NCBI RefSeq assembly: GCF_001506075.1
Contig: NZ_KQ947476.1
Span: forward strand, 115,934-179,933
Reading direction: 5' to 3'
DNA: 64,000 nt
Source: Vibrio sp. MEBiC08052
GTDB lineage: Bacteria; Pseudomonadota; Gammaproteobacteria; Enterobacterales; Vibrionaceae
Both the position numbers and the translations under genes were made by a program. The first letter of the stretch is position 1. Each line of letters opens with the position of its first letter. Below, in pieces: positions 19,063 through 28,837 of this stretch. The notes under the pieces are model-generated. The model did not search any database. It saw only the letters and a list, made by a program, of their open reading frames with translations, and was not told where the DNA came from.

Positions 19063-20619
19063 ATGTTAAGTCAAATACAGCGATTCGGTGGAGCGATGTT
19101 TACACCGGTCCTCCTCTTCCCTTTTGCAGGGATTATTGTGGGGCTGTCCATCGTACTAAAAAATCCTGATTTTATGGGATCACTTGCCGATACCAACAGC
19201 ACTTTTTTTCAATTGATGAACATACTGGAGGAAGGTGGATGGACCATCTTCCGTAACATGCCACTGATTTTTGCCATTGCCCTGCCGATAGGTTTGGCGC
19301 AAAAAGCCCATGCCCGGGCCTGCCTCGTGGTATTTCTCTCCTATCTGACCTACAACTACTTCATTGCAGCTATGGCAGCCGTTTGGGGCAGTTACTTCGG
19401 TGTTGATTTTTCTCAGGCACCCGGAGGGGTCAGCGGCCTGACCCTGATCGGCGGCATCAAAACACTCGATACCAGTATTGTCGGTGCCATATTCATCGCC
19501 AGTCTGGTGACGTATCTGCATAACCGTTTCTTTGACACCAAATTGCCGGATTATCTCGGTATTTTTCAGGGAACCGCATTCATTGCCATTCTTGCTTTCT
19601 TTGCCATGCTCCCCTGCGCATGGGCCACATTAATGATCTGGCCGAAAATTCAGGCAGCTATCAGTTCTCTGCAAGGACTGATGCTGGCATCCGGCACTCT
19701 GGGGGTCTGGCTATACACATTTTTAGAACGCCTTCTGATCCCGACCGGATTACACCACTTTATCTACGGTCCGTTCATCTTCGGCCCGGTTGCCGTAGAA
19801 AACGGTATCATGATGAACTGGGCACAACACATTCAGGAATTCAGCCAATCGACATTACCGTTGAAAACGCTATTCCCCGCCGGTGGTTTTGCTCTGCACG
19901 GTAATTCAAAACTGTTCGGTTCAGTCGGGATTGCACTTGCCATTTATATGACAGCCGATGAAGAGAATAAAAGCAAAATCGCCGGATTGCTGATTCCGGC
20001 CACCTTAACATCCATTCTGGTCGGTATTACCGAGCCGCTTGAGTTTACTTTCCTGTTCGTTGCGCCGTTTCTGTTCGTCATTCATGCCATTCTGGCCGCC
20101 ACCATGTCAGCCATCATGTATAGCCTCGGTGTTGTCGGCAATATGGGCGGCGGGCTGATCGAAATCGTCTCACAAAACTGGCTCCCGATGTACAACCATC
20201 ATGCTTACGTCATGTTGACCCAGATATCGGTCGGGCTCTGTTTCACCGTCATCTATTTCTTCCTGTTCAAAATGCTGATCATCCGATTCGACCTGAAAAC
20301 GCCCGGTAGAAACAGTGAAGTGAAGTTGTACAAAAAATCGGATTACAAAGCGAAAACCAGTGGCGAAACACATCCGGCCGACAGCCTTGCCAGTCGCCTT
20401 ATCGAGGCCCTTGGCGGACAAACGAATATCGATCAACTCAATAACTGTGCCACACGTCTGCGAGTGACGGTCATCGATCCGATGCTGATTGTCGATGATC
20501 AAATCTTCAAAGATATGGGCGCACACGGTGTCGTCCGCAACGGCAAAGCCATACAAATTATTATCGGGCTCAGCGTCCCCCAAGTCAGAGAAGAGTGTGA
20601 GGGGCTACTGCATATCTGA
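19063..20619 (+). CDS. PTS transporter IICB, alpha-glucoside type
   Basis: Imports and phosphorylates a glucoside across the inner membrane. The 518 aa protein has an EIIC domain (about 1-410) with about ten TM segments and conserved GITEPLEF-type substrate loop (ILVGITEPLEFTFLFVAP). A linker leads to an EIIB domain with phospho-acceptor Cys at about 462 in NCATRLRVTV. No EIIA domain is present, so phosphate probably comes from the cell's glucose EIIA. Architecture and the adjacent GH4 6-phospho-alpha-glucosidase point to maltose-like or other alpha-glucosides (GlvC/AglA-like). First gene after the divergent promoter region. Confidence 0.9.
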   Translation: MLSQIQRFGGAMFTPVLLFPFAGIIVGLSIVLKNPDFMGSLADTNSTFFQLMNILEEGGWTIFRNMPLIFAIALPIGLAQKAHARACLVVFLSYLTYNYFIAAMAAVWGSYFGVDFSQAPGGVSGLTLIGGIKTLDTSIVGAIFIASLVTYLHNRFFDTKLPDYLGIFQGTAFIAILAFFAMLPCAWATLMIWPKIQAAISSLQGLMLASGTLGVWLYTFLERLLIPTGLHHFIYGPFIFGPVAVENGIMMNWAQHIQEFSQSTLPLKTLFPAGGFALHGNSKLFGSVGIALAIYMTADEENKSKIAGLLIPATLTSILVGITEPLEFTFLFVAPFLFVIHAILAATMSAIMYSLGVVGNMGGGLIEIVSQNWLPMYNHHAYVMLTQISVGLCFTVIYFFLFKMLIIRFDLKTPGRNSEVKLYKKSDYKAKTSGETHPADSLASRLIEALGGQTNIDQLNNCATRLRVTVIDPMLIVDDQIFKDMGAHGVVRNGKAIQIIIGLSVPQVREECEGLLHI

Positions 20620-20710
20620 AACGCGCAGCTTGAAAGAATCGCTGCTTCTCAACAAAGACATGAACAAACACATTTAAAGCACATAAAAATATGACCAAAA
20701 GGAGATCAAC

Positions 20711-22039
20711 ATGAAACAGTTTTCAATCGTCATTGCCGGTGGTGGAAGCACCTTTACTCCCGGCATCGTACTGATGCTTCTGGAGAACATCGACCGCTTC
20801 CCGATTCGTCGTCTGACCTTTTATGACAATGACGGAGCCCGGCAAGAAGTCATTGCTGAAGCCTGTAAAATTTTATTGCAAGAGAAAGCACCGCAAATCG
20901 ACTTTTCCTATACCACAGATCCACAAACCGCATTTACCGACGTTGATTTTGTCATGGCACATATTCGCGTCGGCAAATATCCGATGCGCGAACTGGATGA
21001 GAAAATTCCGCTGCGACATGGCGTACTCGGTCAAGAGACCTGCGGACCGGGTGGCATCGCTTATGGCATGCGTTCTATCGGGGGCGTACTCGAACTGGTC
21101 AAATATATGGAACAATATTCGCCGAATGCATGGATGCTGAACTACTCCAATCCGGCGGCGATTGTAGCAGAAGCAACCCGGGCACTCTGCCCTCAGAGTA
21201 AAATTCTTAATATCTGTGATATGCCGATCGGCATCGAGAATCGGATGGCCAATATTCTGGGTTACTCGTCCCGTAAAGATTTCGAGGTGATGTACTACGG
21301 GCTCAATCACTTCGGCTGGTGGAAAACGATTACCAATAAGCAAGGGGAAGACTTAATGCCGAAGCTCAAAGCTTATGTCGCCCAGCATGGTTATGTGCCA
21401 CCGACACCGGAAGCCGGTCAACATGTTGAAGCCAGTTGGAATGATACCTTTGCCAAGGCCAAAGATGTGTATGCACTCGACACGGAAACGTTGCCGAACA
21501 CTTACCTGAAATATTATCTGTTCCCGGATGAGGTCGTTGCTCATTCCGATCCAACACACACCCGGGCCAATGAAGTGATGGAAGGCAGAGAAAAACATGT
21601 CTTCGGCGAATGTCGTAAGGTGATTGAGCAAAAAACTGGCGCAGGATGTGCCTTAGAAGTCGATGAACACGCATCTTATATTGTTGACTTGGCAAGGGCG
21701 ATAGCCTTTAACACCAAAGAACGCATGTTACTGATCGTGGAAAACCAAGGTTCAATTGAAAACTTCAACACCGATGCGATGGTTGAAATTCCTTGTCTGG
21801 TCGGCAGTAACGGACCGGAACCGCTGCGGGTCGGGGCCATCCCGACCTTCCAACACGGCATGATGAGCCAACAGGTTGCCGTCGAAAAACTGGTCGTTGA
21901 AGCTTGGATCGAAAAATCCTATCAGAAACTGTGGCAAGCCATTACGCTCTCGAAAACCGTCCCGAGTGCTTCCGTGGCCAAGGCTATTTTAGACGACCTG
22001 ATTGAGGTCAATAAAGACTTCTGGCCGACACTAAAATAA
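20711..22039 (+). CDS. 6-phospho-alpha-glucosidase, GH family 4
   Basis: Hydrolyses the phosphorylated glucoside delivered by the PTS, using NAD+, a divalent metal and a redox/elimination mechanism. The 442 aa protein has an N-terminal Rossmann loop IAGGGSTFTPG (about 8-18), NYSNPAA, the metal-ligand motif CDMPIGI with Cys at about 169, and LNHFGWW with His at about 200. CDMP is the signature of the alpha-specific members; the beta-specific ones carry CNVP. It is 91 nt after the PTS gene, probably the same transcript. Similar to GlvA/AglB; the exact sugar is not determinable. Confidence 0.92.
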   Translation: MKQFSIVIAGGGSTFTPGIVLMLLENIDRFPIRRLTFYDNDGARQEVIAEACKILLQEKAPQIDFSYTTDPQTAFTDVDFVMAHIRVGKYPMRELDEKIPLRHGVLGQETCGPGGIAYGMRSIGGVLELVKYMEQYSPNAWMLNYSNPAAIVAEATRALCPQSKILNICDMPIGIENRMANILGYSSRKDFEVMYYGLNHFGWWKTITNKQGEDLMPKLKAYVAQHGYVPPTPEAGQHVEASWNDTFAKAKDVYALDTETLPNTYLKYYLFPDEVVAHSDPTHTRANEVMEGREKHVFGECRKVIEQKTGAGCALEVDEHASYIVDLARAIAFNTKERMLLIVENQGSIENFNTDAMVEIPCLVGSNGPEPLRVGAIPTFQHGMMSQQVAVEKLVVEAWIEKSYQKLWQAITLSKTVPSASVAKAILDDLIEVNKDFWPTLK

Positions 22040-22128
22040 CCCCGGTGCAATGTGGTGAATGGCTTTTTAGGTTAGATATTCTCTAGGCTAGATCTATGCC
22101 AGAACGTTGCCCGTGTCACGGGCAGCTC

Positions 22129-22159
22129 AAAGTCTCTTTACATGACGTAAAGAGACTTT
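22129..22159. terminator. Terminator between GH4 gene and MFS gene
   Basis: Perfect 13-bp stem AAAGTCTCTTTAC / GTAAAGAGACTTT with a 5-nt loop, lying between convergent genes (right arm ends 2 nt before the MFS stop codon). Just to its left is a further near-perfect palindrome GCCCGTG-T-CACGGGC (22109-22123) of unknown role. Confidence 0.85.
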
Positions 22160-22161
22160 CC

Positions 22162-23343
22162 TTACCCCTGCTCAGGCATGGAATTTAAACGGTGTTGCCG
22201 CACCGAACCACTCGGTTCGAGCCGGACAAACAGCGCCGCAACCCCCATCAGCGCCATCACCCAGAAAACTTGAGCGCCCCAGTGCTCAAATCCCCAACCA
22301 CTGATTGCCGTCATTGTCGCAATCACCGCTCCCAGAGGAATCGCATTGTACAACGACTGCAATGCGATCATTCTCTCCGGTACCGCTTGTTGAATGTAAC
22401 GAATGGTCGCCAGATGTGCGACCGCGAATGTCAGGCTGTGGAGTAATTGAATGAACACCAGTGCTGCAAGCTGCGTGGTGAAAGCCGTTAATCCCCAACG
22501 CACGACAACCGCACAGGAAGAGAGCAAAAACATCGCACGGATCGACCACAAACCGAACAGGCGACGACTGAGCGCAAAAATACAGATCTCCGCAATGACG
22601 CCCAAACTCCACAGATAACCAATGATTTCTTCTGAATGTCCGACCGATTTCCAGTACACGGAACTAAAACTGTAATAAGCCGCATGACTGCCCTGAATCA
22701 ACGACACCAGCACTAAGAACTTAATCACATGCTTGTCTCTGAGCATTTCGATTAGTTTAGGACGTACCACCTCAGTTTCTGTTTGCGTCACCGGTTCGGG
22801 ATTGGGTGCGCGCAGACTGATTAAAAATGTCACGCTCATCCCCAATAAAGCCGTATACAGAATCCAGTCATTGCCCCAATGCGCGACAATCCAGCCGACC
22901 ACCAGCGAACCAACGATAAAGGCAACGGATCCCCACAGTCGAGTGCGGCCGTAATCAAGCATTTTCATATTGGTGTAGTAATTCGCTAACGTGTCCGACA
23001 GCGGAATGATCGGCCCGAAACAAGCATTAAACAGGACAGTTGCCAGCGCAATCCACAGCAAATGCTGCACGGCAAAAATATGCACAGCAATGAACCCGAT
23101 TGCCAATAGGGTCAGCACTCTCAACATCGGCACATACCATTCAGCTCGGTGGACTCTCGGCGTCACCAGTAAATTGGCCAGACAGCGAGTACCGAATGCG
23201 AGCCCCATAATCAGACCGATATCGGTTGATGCGACCCCCTCACTTTTGAGCCACAACGCCCAAAATGGCGTATAGATGCCATAGACAAAGAAAAAACCGA
23301 AATAATACTGAGAAATCCAGCGGAACGGAGAAACACTGAGCAT
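22162..23343 (-). CDS. MFS transporter, HcaT/phenylpropionate-permease-like
   Basis: A 393 aa inner-membrane protein with about twelve TM segments, organised as two six-helix halves separated by a charged loop near 190-215. It resembles the HcaT (3-phenylpropionic acid transporter) subfamily. Features include an early 'YFGFFFVYGIYTPFWALWLK' type first helix and 'DYGRTRLWGSVAFI' (motif-A-like) after TM4. Substrate unknown; nothing next to it suggests aromatic acid breakdown. Convergent with the GH4 gene and divergent from the DUF294 gene. Confidence 0.8.
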   Translation of the reverse strand: MLSVSPFRWISQYYFGFFFVYGIYTPFWALWLKSEGVASTDIGLIMGLAFGTRCLANLLVTPRVHRAEWYVPMLRVLTLLAIGFIAVHIFAVQHLLWIALATVLFNACFGPIIPLSDTLANYYTNMKMLDYGRTRLWGSVAFIVGSLVVGWIVAHWGNDWILYTALLGMSVTFLISLRAPNPEPVTQTETEVVRPKLIEMLRDKHVIKFLVLVSLIQGSHAAYYSFSSVYWKSVGHSEEIIGYLWSLGVIAEICIFALSRRLFGLWSIRAMFLLSSCAVVVRWGLTAFTTQLAALVFIQLLHSLTFAVAHLATIRYIQQAVPERMIALQSLYNAIPLGAVIATMTAISGWGFEHWGAQVFWVMALMGVAALFVRLEPSGSVRQHRLNSMPEQG

Positions 23344-23587
23344 AACGACCTACTGATGCAAAAAGCGACGGATGACGGATGATGTAACTAACCGCGCCTA
23401 TTATGCTTTGAATGCCATATAAGAAAAAGGGAATATTGCTCAACACTCTGTTTCCTCTAAGTCTGATATTTTCCCCTCACAATTCAATCCATTCAGGCAT
23501 CGTTGATGACATTAGACCAAAGTCGTCTGGAGGCAAATCAGATTTCAGCCAAAATTAAAGCAGATACCCTTGCCCAGAAAGGTTGCT

Positions 23588-25414
23588 ATGCCGGATAAGT
23601 TCAATCTTCAGTCACCCCCGTTCGATCGCCTGACCCCGGCGCAACAGCAGCAACTCCTCTCAGCGCTGGATGTCGCCTACTTTCGGTCGAGGGACACCTT
23701 GTTGCGCTGCGGTGAAAGTGGACAATATCTGCACATTCTCATCAAAGGGGTGGTTGAAGAGCGCTCAGAAGATGGTCAGGAAGTCTTTGCCCACTATGCG
23801 AGCGAAGATATTTTTGATGTCAGGTCCCTGCTGGAAGGAACGGTCAAACATCAATACGTGGCACTGGAAGATACACTGGTCTATCAATTACCCAAGTCGG
23901 TTTTTGTCGATTTTTATCATCAGAATGGCGAATTTGCCGCGTATTTCGACAGTAATCTCGCCACCCGCCAGGCTCTGCTGGAAAATGCGCAACAGCAGCA
24001 AAACCTCGCCGAGTTTATTCTGACCAAAGTGGATCGGGCGATTTATCATCCACCGATCATCGTTACCCCGGCACAAACCATCGCTGATGTCGCCGGGCTG
24101 CTCAAAGACAACAATAGCGATGCAGCATTAGTGCAACTGCCAGAGAACGACGTGCGACTTACGCAAACCACCCATGCGCATCCGTATGCGATTGTCACCC
24201 GGACGGACATGCTCCATGCTGTGACATTAGACGCGCAGCCGGTCAACACGCCGGTCGGTCAAATTGCAACCTTCCCGGTATTTCACGTCAATGACGGGGA
24301 ATTTCTGTTTAATGCGATGGTGATGATGATCCGTAACCGGATCAAGCGGATTATGGTATGTGACGGCAACCAAGCGGTGGGCATGCTGGATATGACCCAG
24401 ATTCTCAGCACCTTTTCCACCCACTCCCACGTGCTGACCCTGAGCATTGCCAGAGCATCCAGTATCGAAGAGCTGACTATCGCTTCCAACCAACAACACA
24501 AATTGGTCGAAAACCTCGTCAGCAATGGCATCAGAACCCGTTTCATGATGGAACTGATCGCCGCAATCAATGAACAGATTATTGAAAAAGCGTTTGAACT
24601 CACGGTGCCACCGGTGATGCAACAACAGTGCTGCCTGCTGGTCTTAGGTTCAGAGGGGCGTGGTGAACAGATTCTTAAAACCGATCAGGACAACGCGTTA
24701 ATCATCAAAGATGATACCGACTGGCCGGATTGTCAGCGTGTGATGGACAAACTGACCCATACACTTCTCCAACTCGGCTATCCGGTCTGCCCGGGCAAAG
24801 TGATGGTCAACAATCCACAATGGGTGAAATCTCAACGGAACTGGCAAGCCGCTCTCTCCCAATGGGTCACTCAAGCCAAACCAGAACAAATTATGCATAT
24901 CGCCATTATGGCAGATGCTCAGGCCGTCGCCGGCAATCGGGCGCTGTTGCACCCCATTCGGGAGCACCTCTCCGGGTTGATGGCCGACCAAGAACTGATC
25001 TTGTCAGCTTTCACCCGTCCTGCCCTGAATTTCTCCCTGCCACTGACCTTATTCGGCAACGTCAAATCCTCCAAATCAGGACTGGATATCAAACAAGGGG
25101 GGATTTTTCCGATTGTCCACGGCATCCGGGCCTTGAGCCTTGAGTACCGCATTGCAGAGCAAAATACCTTTAAGCGTATCGAAGCGCTCACCCAAAAACG
25201 GGTGCTGGAACAACAGACCGCAGACAATCTGAGTGAAGCGCTGAAACTCTTCTTTAAGCTCCGGCTCACTCAACAGCTTCAACAACCGGAGCGCAATAAT
25301 CATCTGGACATCAAATCTCTCGACAGCACCGAACGGGACTTATTGCGTCACAGCTTGCATATTGTTAAAAAATTCAAGCAGTGGTTGTCGTACCACTATC
25401 AGATTAGAGAATAA
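23588..25414 (+). CDS. cNMP-binding/CBS-domain putative nucleotidyltransferase (DUF294)
   Basis: A 608 aa cytosolic protein with four parts. These are a cyclic-nucleotide-binding-like beta-roll (about 15-125), a pair of CBS motifs (about 150-275), a DUF294 nucleotidyltransferase core with LVLGSEGRGEQILKTDQDNAL (about 355-375), and a C-terminal helical domain. The GSxxR...DxDN pattern is that of the GlnD/DNA-polymerase-beta-like nucleotidyltransferases. Its natural substrate is not established. The ATG at 23588 has a GAAAGG ribosome site 7 nt upstream. It is 4 nt from an exonuclease gene, the usual vibrio pairing, so the two are co-transcribed. Confidence 0.85.
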   Translation: MPDKFNLQSPPFDRLTPAQQQQLLSALDVAYFRSRDTLLRCGESGQYLHILIKGVVEERSEDGQEVFAHYASEDIFDVRSLLEGTVKHQYVALEDTLVYQLPKSVFVDFYHQNGEFAAYFDSNLATRQALLENAQQQQNLAEFILTKVDRAIYHPPIIVTPAQTIADVAGLLKDNNSDAALVQLPENDVRLTQTTHAHPYAIVTRTDMLHAVTLDAQPVNTPVGQIATFPVFHVNDGEFLFNAMVMMIRNRIKRIMVCDGNQAVGMLDMTQILSTFSTHSHVLTLSIARASSIEELTIASNQQHKLVENLVSNGIRTRFMMELIAAINEQIIEKAFELTVPPVMQQQCCLLVLGSEGRGEQILKTDQDNALIIKDDTDWPDCQRVMDKLTHTLLQLGYPVCPGKVMVNNPQWVKSQRNWQAALSQWVTQAKPEQIMHIAIMADAQAVAGNRALLHPIREHLSGLMADQELILSAFTRPALNFSLPLTLFGNVKSSKSGLDIKQGGIFPIVHGIRALSLEYRIAEQNTFKRIEALTQKRVLEQQTADNLSEALKLFFKLRLTQQLQQPERNNHLDIKSLDSTERDLLRHSLHIVKKFKQWLSYHYQIRE

Positions 25415-25418
25415 GCCC

Positions 25419-26042
25419 ATGAACCGAATCTCACGCCGATACTGGTATTACAAACTCAAAGATTCCGCTTACCGGAGCCTGTTCTTACCACCGGACCATC
25501 AGGAATTCGTCTCACTGGATTGCGAAACAACCAGTCTCAATCCGCAACAGGCAGAACTGGTTTCCATTGCCGCCACCAAAATTATCGGCAACCGTATTCT
25601 GACCAGTCAGTCCTTTGAAGTGAAGCTGTGTGCACCCAGAACGCTGAATGCCGATTCAGTCCGGATTCACCAGATCCGTCATCAGGATCTCAGTGATGGT
25701 CTGACAGAAGCACAAGCCCTGATCCAGCTATTGGATTTTATCGGTAATCGGCCACTGGTTGGCTATCACATCCGTTATGATAAAACCATTCTCGATATCG
25801 CCTGCCGCAAACATCTGGGTTTTCCGCTGCCGAATCGCCTGATTGAAGTGAGTCAGCTCTATCATGAACAACTGGAAAAAATGCTGCCCAATGCCTACTG
25901 CGACCTCAGTCTGGAAGCGATTTGCCATCATTTGGATCTGCCACTGCAAAATAAACATGACGCCTTACAAGATGCACTCTCTGCGGCGTTGGTGTTTGTC
26001 CGTTTGACTCAAGGTGATCTGCCCGCTTTCTCTTCCGCCTGA
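25419..26042 (+). CDS. DEDD 3'-5' exonuclease (DNA polymerase III epsilon-like)
   Basis: A 207 aa single-domain exonuclease of the DnaQ fold. Exo I motif VSLDCETTSLNP carries the metal ligands Asp34 and Glu36, Exo II is in LVGYHIRYDKTIL, and Exo III is HDALQDALSAA near the C-terminus (DEDDh type). It lacks the polymerase-binding tail of true DnaQ, so it is probably a stand-alone nuclease in repair or RNA/DNA turnover. Start ATG at 25419, directly behind the DUF294 stop, chosen over the longer frame that overlaps that gene. Confidence 0.87.
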   Translation: MNRISRRYWYYKLKDSAYRSLFLPPDHQEFVSLDCETTSLNPQQAELVSIAATKIIGNRILTSQSFEVKLCAPRTLNADSVRIHQIRHQDLSDGLTEAQALIQLLDFIGNRPLVGYHIRYDKTILDIACRKHLGFPLPNRLIEVSQLYHEQLEKMLPNAYCDLSLEAICHHLDLPLQNKHDALQDALSAALVFVRLTQGDLPAFSSA

Positions 26043-26338
26043 ATGTTGTTGTCGTTTTCCACCGCAACCACTCACAACAAACCGAGCCCCCACTGGTGTG
26101 ACACCTTGAATCGCAATGATTTTTTACTCACAGATCTCATTTAGCCTAAAGTCTAATTGTGCAATCTTGGTATCTGAACAAGAGTTATTACACCTAGGTA
26201 ACCTCAAAGCACTCCGATAGGGTGAGTTCGAGTTCATATTTGGGTACAAGAATTTCAGATCCTCCGGAAATATTTATTATAAGCCCAATCAATCATGATG
26301 AACCGGAGCGGTCCCTGCATTCAAAAGGAGAAGAAGCT
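26043..26338 (+). promoter_or_regulatory. acs upstream regulatory region
   Basis: 296 nt without a gene ahead of acs. It contains an A+T-rich stretch, a short palindrome ACCTAGGT around 26191 and a good ribosome site (AAAGGAG) before the ATG at 26339. In V. cholerae acs is activated by CrbR; no CrbR site is defined well enough for me to mark one. Confidence 0.4.
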
Positions 26339-28288
26339 ATGAGTGATGTTCATGTTTATCCGGTCAAGAACAATATTAAAGAACATACCCACGCGGATAA
26401 CGACACTTACTTATCAATGTACCAACGCTCAGTAAGCGACCCCGAAGGATTCTGGGGAGAACACGGGCAGATCGTTGACTGGTTCACCCCTTACACCAAA
26501 GTCAAGCACACCTCATTTGATACCGGCCATGTGGGTATCCGCTGGTTTGAAGATGGAACCCTGAACGTCTCGGCCAACTGTATTGACCGCCACCTTGCGG
26601 AGCGTGGCGATGAGGTGGCGATCATCTGGGAAGGCGATAACCCGCTTGAAGATAAAACGCTCACCTTCAATCAACTCCATCAAGAAGTCTGCCGCTTTGC
26701 CAATGTACTGAAAGATCAAGGCGTCCGTAAGGGTGACGTCGTTTGTCTATATATGCCGATGGTACCGGAAGCTGCAGTGGCAATGCTGGCTTGTACTCGT
26801 ATCGGTGCGGTACATACGGTGGTCTTCGGCGGGTTCTCTCCGGAAGCACTTGCGGGACGCATTATCGACTCCGACGCAAAAATGGTGATTACCGCAGATG
26901 AAGGCGTTCGGGGCGGACGAGCGGTACCACTGAAAAAGAATGTCGATGAAGCCCTCACCAACCCTGAAGTCAAAACCATCAGCAAAGTGGTGGTTCTCAA
27001 ACGCACCGGCGGCAGTATCGACTGGCATGATCACCGGGATATCTGGTGGCACGAAGCCACAGCCAAAGCATCAGAGCACTGCCCGGCAGAAGCGATGAAA
27101 GCAGAAGATCCGCTGTTCATCCTTTACACCTCCGGCTCCACGGGCAAACCCAAAGGCGTATTACATACCACCGGCGGCTATCTGGTTTATGCCACCATGA
27201 CCTTTAAATATGTTTTCGATTATCAGCCCGGCGAAGTCTTCTGGTGTACCGCGGATGTCGGCTGGATCACCGGTCACACCTATCTGGTTTACGGCCCGCT
27301 GGCCAATGGCGCGAAAACCATTTTATTTGAAGGCGTACCGAACTATCCGAACACGAACCGAATGAGTCAGGTAGTCGATAAACATCAGGTGAATATTCTC
27401 TACACGGCACCGACAGCAATCCGGGCACTGATGGCCAAAGGTAATGAAGCCATCGACGGCACCTCACGTGACAGTTTGCGCATCATGGGGTCAGTGGGCG
27501 AGCCGATCAATCCGGAAGCATGGGAATGGTATTATCGGACTATCGGCAATGAAAAATCCCCGATTGTCGATACTTGGTGGCAGACAGAAACCGGCGGTAT
27601 TCTGATTACCCCGCTTCCCGGTGCGACAGAATTAAAACCGGGCTCTGCCACCCGACCATTTTTCGGTGTTCAGCCGGCACTGGTCGATAATGTCGGTAAT
27701 CTCATTGACGGTGCAGCCGAAGGGAATCTGGTGATTCTCGACTCCTGGCCCGGCCAAATGCGCACGGTATACGGTGATCATGACCGCTTTGAACAGACCT
27801 ATTTCTCCACCTTCAAGGGAATGTATTTCACCGGTGACGGTGCCCGCCGCGATGAAGACGGCTATTACTGGATTACCGGACGGGTCGATGACGTCCTCAA
27901 TGTTTCCGGCCACCGCATGGGGACCGCAGAAGTCGAATCCGCACTGGTGGCATTCGATAAAATTGCAGAAGCGGCTGTCGTCGGGATTCCACACGACATC
28001 AAAGGTCAGGCGATTTATGCCTATATCACACTCAATGATGGCATCTATCCCTCTTCTGAACTGCATAAAGAAGTCAAAGAATGGGTGCGTAAAGAGATTG
28101 GTCCGATTGCCACACCGGATGTACTGCACTGGACCGATGCGCTGCCTAAAACCCGTTCCGGGAAAATCATGCGTCGGATTCTGCGTAAGATTGCCACCGG
28201 AGACACCAGCAATCTGGGCGATACCTCAACGCTCGCTGACCCAAGTGTGGTGGATAAACTGATTGCAGAAAAAGCAGCACTCAGTTAA
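26339..28288 (+). CDS. acs: Acetyl-CoA synthetase
   Basis: Activates acetate to acetyl-CoA via acetyl-AMP, allowing acetate scavenging. The 649 aa length is standard. It has the AMP-binding P-loop YTSGSTGKPKG, the adenylate motif DTWWQTETGG, the hinge GRVDDVLNVSGHRMGT, and the acetylation-controlled lysine in KTRSGKIMRRIL at residue 609, the same number as in Salmonella Acs. The start at 26339 (MSDVHVYPV) has an AAAGGAG site; an upstream in-frame GTG-like extension to 26222 is not family-like. The nearby CrbS-type sensor (14.3 kb) is the expected upstream controller. Confidence 0.96.
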   Translation: MSDVHVYPVKNNIKEHTHADNDTYLSMYQRSVSDPEGFWGEHGQIVDWFTPYTKVKHTSFDTGHVGIRWFEDGTLNVSANCIDRHLAERGDEVAIIWEGDNPLEDKTLTFNQLHQEVCRFANVLKDQGVRKGDVVCLYMPMVPEAAVAMLACTRIGAVHTVVFGGFSPEALAGRIIDSDAKMVITADEGVRGGRAVPLKKNVDEALTNPEVKTISKVVVLKRTGGSIDWHDHRDIWWHEATAKASEHCPAEAMKAEDPLFILYTSGSTGKPKGVLHTTGGYLVYATMTFKYVFDYQPGEVFWCTADVGWITGHTYLVYGPLANGAKTILFEGVPNYPNTNRMSQVVDKHQVNILYTAPTAIRALMAKGNEAIDGTSRDSLRIMGSVGEPINPEAWEWYYRTIGNEKSPIVDTWWQTETGGILITPLPGATELKPGSATRPFFGVQPALVDNVGNLIDGAAEGNLVILDSWPGQMRTVYGDHDRFEQTYFSTFKGMYFTGDGARRDEDGYYWITGRVDDVLNVSGHRMGTAEVESALVAFDKIAEAAVVGIPHDIKGQAIYAYITLNDGIYPSSELHKEVKEWVRKEIGPIATPDVLHWTDALPKTRSGKIMRRILRKIATGDTSNLGDTSTLADPSVVDKLIAEKAALS

Positions 28289-28323
28289 AACCGCCTGAAG
28301 TGCAAACGAACGTCCTGAACCGC

Positions 28324-28354
28324 GAAGCCATCCCTCCGATGGCTTCACTTTTTA
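28324..28354 (+). terminator. Terminator of acs
   Basis: 9-bp stem GAAGCCATC / GATGGCTTC with a 5-nt loop (28324-28346) followed by ACTTTTT, 35 nt past the acs stop. Confidence 0.85.
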
Positions 28355-28355
28355 A

Positions 28356-28837
28356 GGCGACTAGAACAACACATGATCAGGTTTACCAACCATTCTCAAC
28401 ATTACCCACCTGAATGCATATCACAATTTCTGAATTCAATGCCTTTTTATCGCTAAATCACCATTCCGCTCGCACGAAAAAACCAATGTAATGGTTTCTT
28501 CTCACCGATGTTCGGTCTGTACCGTGACTCTCTGTGCCGTACCTCTGTAGACCGATTTGCTGTAGTTTCGACAAAACCATTTCTGATCTTCATGGTCATA
28601 AGACGATAACGACATAATTATCAATTTTCCGCAAAGCGCGTAAACCTTGGGCTCAACACCCTTTCACATTATCCGAAACGGTGATTAGACCAGTAATTTG
28701 CTGCCATTTGTGTTGAATTAGCTATAATCAGGAGCAATTCACCGTTTTTTGATTTTCTTGAAAAAAAATTGTGTGAAAAAACCTAAAATATGGGAATATG
28801 TAAATAAGACCTCATTATTGAGTAAGATGACGACACA
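28356..28837 (+). promoter_or_regulatory. aroQ-accBC promoter region
   Basis: 482 nt without a gene. The only clear signal is a likely sigma70 promoter with -10 TATAAT at 28723-28728 and a weak -35 TTGCTG at 28698-28703 (19-nt spacing). The rest shows no convincing ORF or strong repeat. The A-rich 5' leader (28757-28800) precedes aroQ. Confidence 0.5.

Noticed and set aside
23506..23598. 30-codon ORF (MTLDQSRLEANQISAKIK...) overlapping the start of the DUF294 gene
   Set aside because: No ribosome site; too short to judge. A leader peptide is possible but nothing in the sequence supports it.
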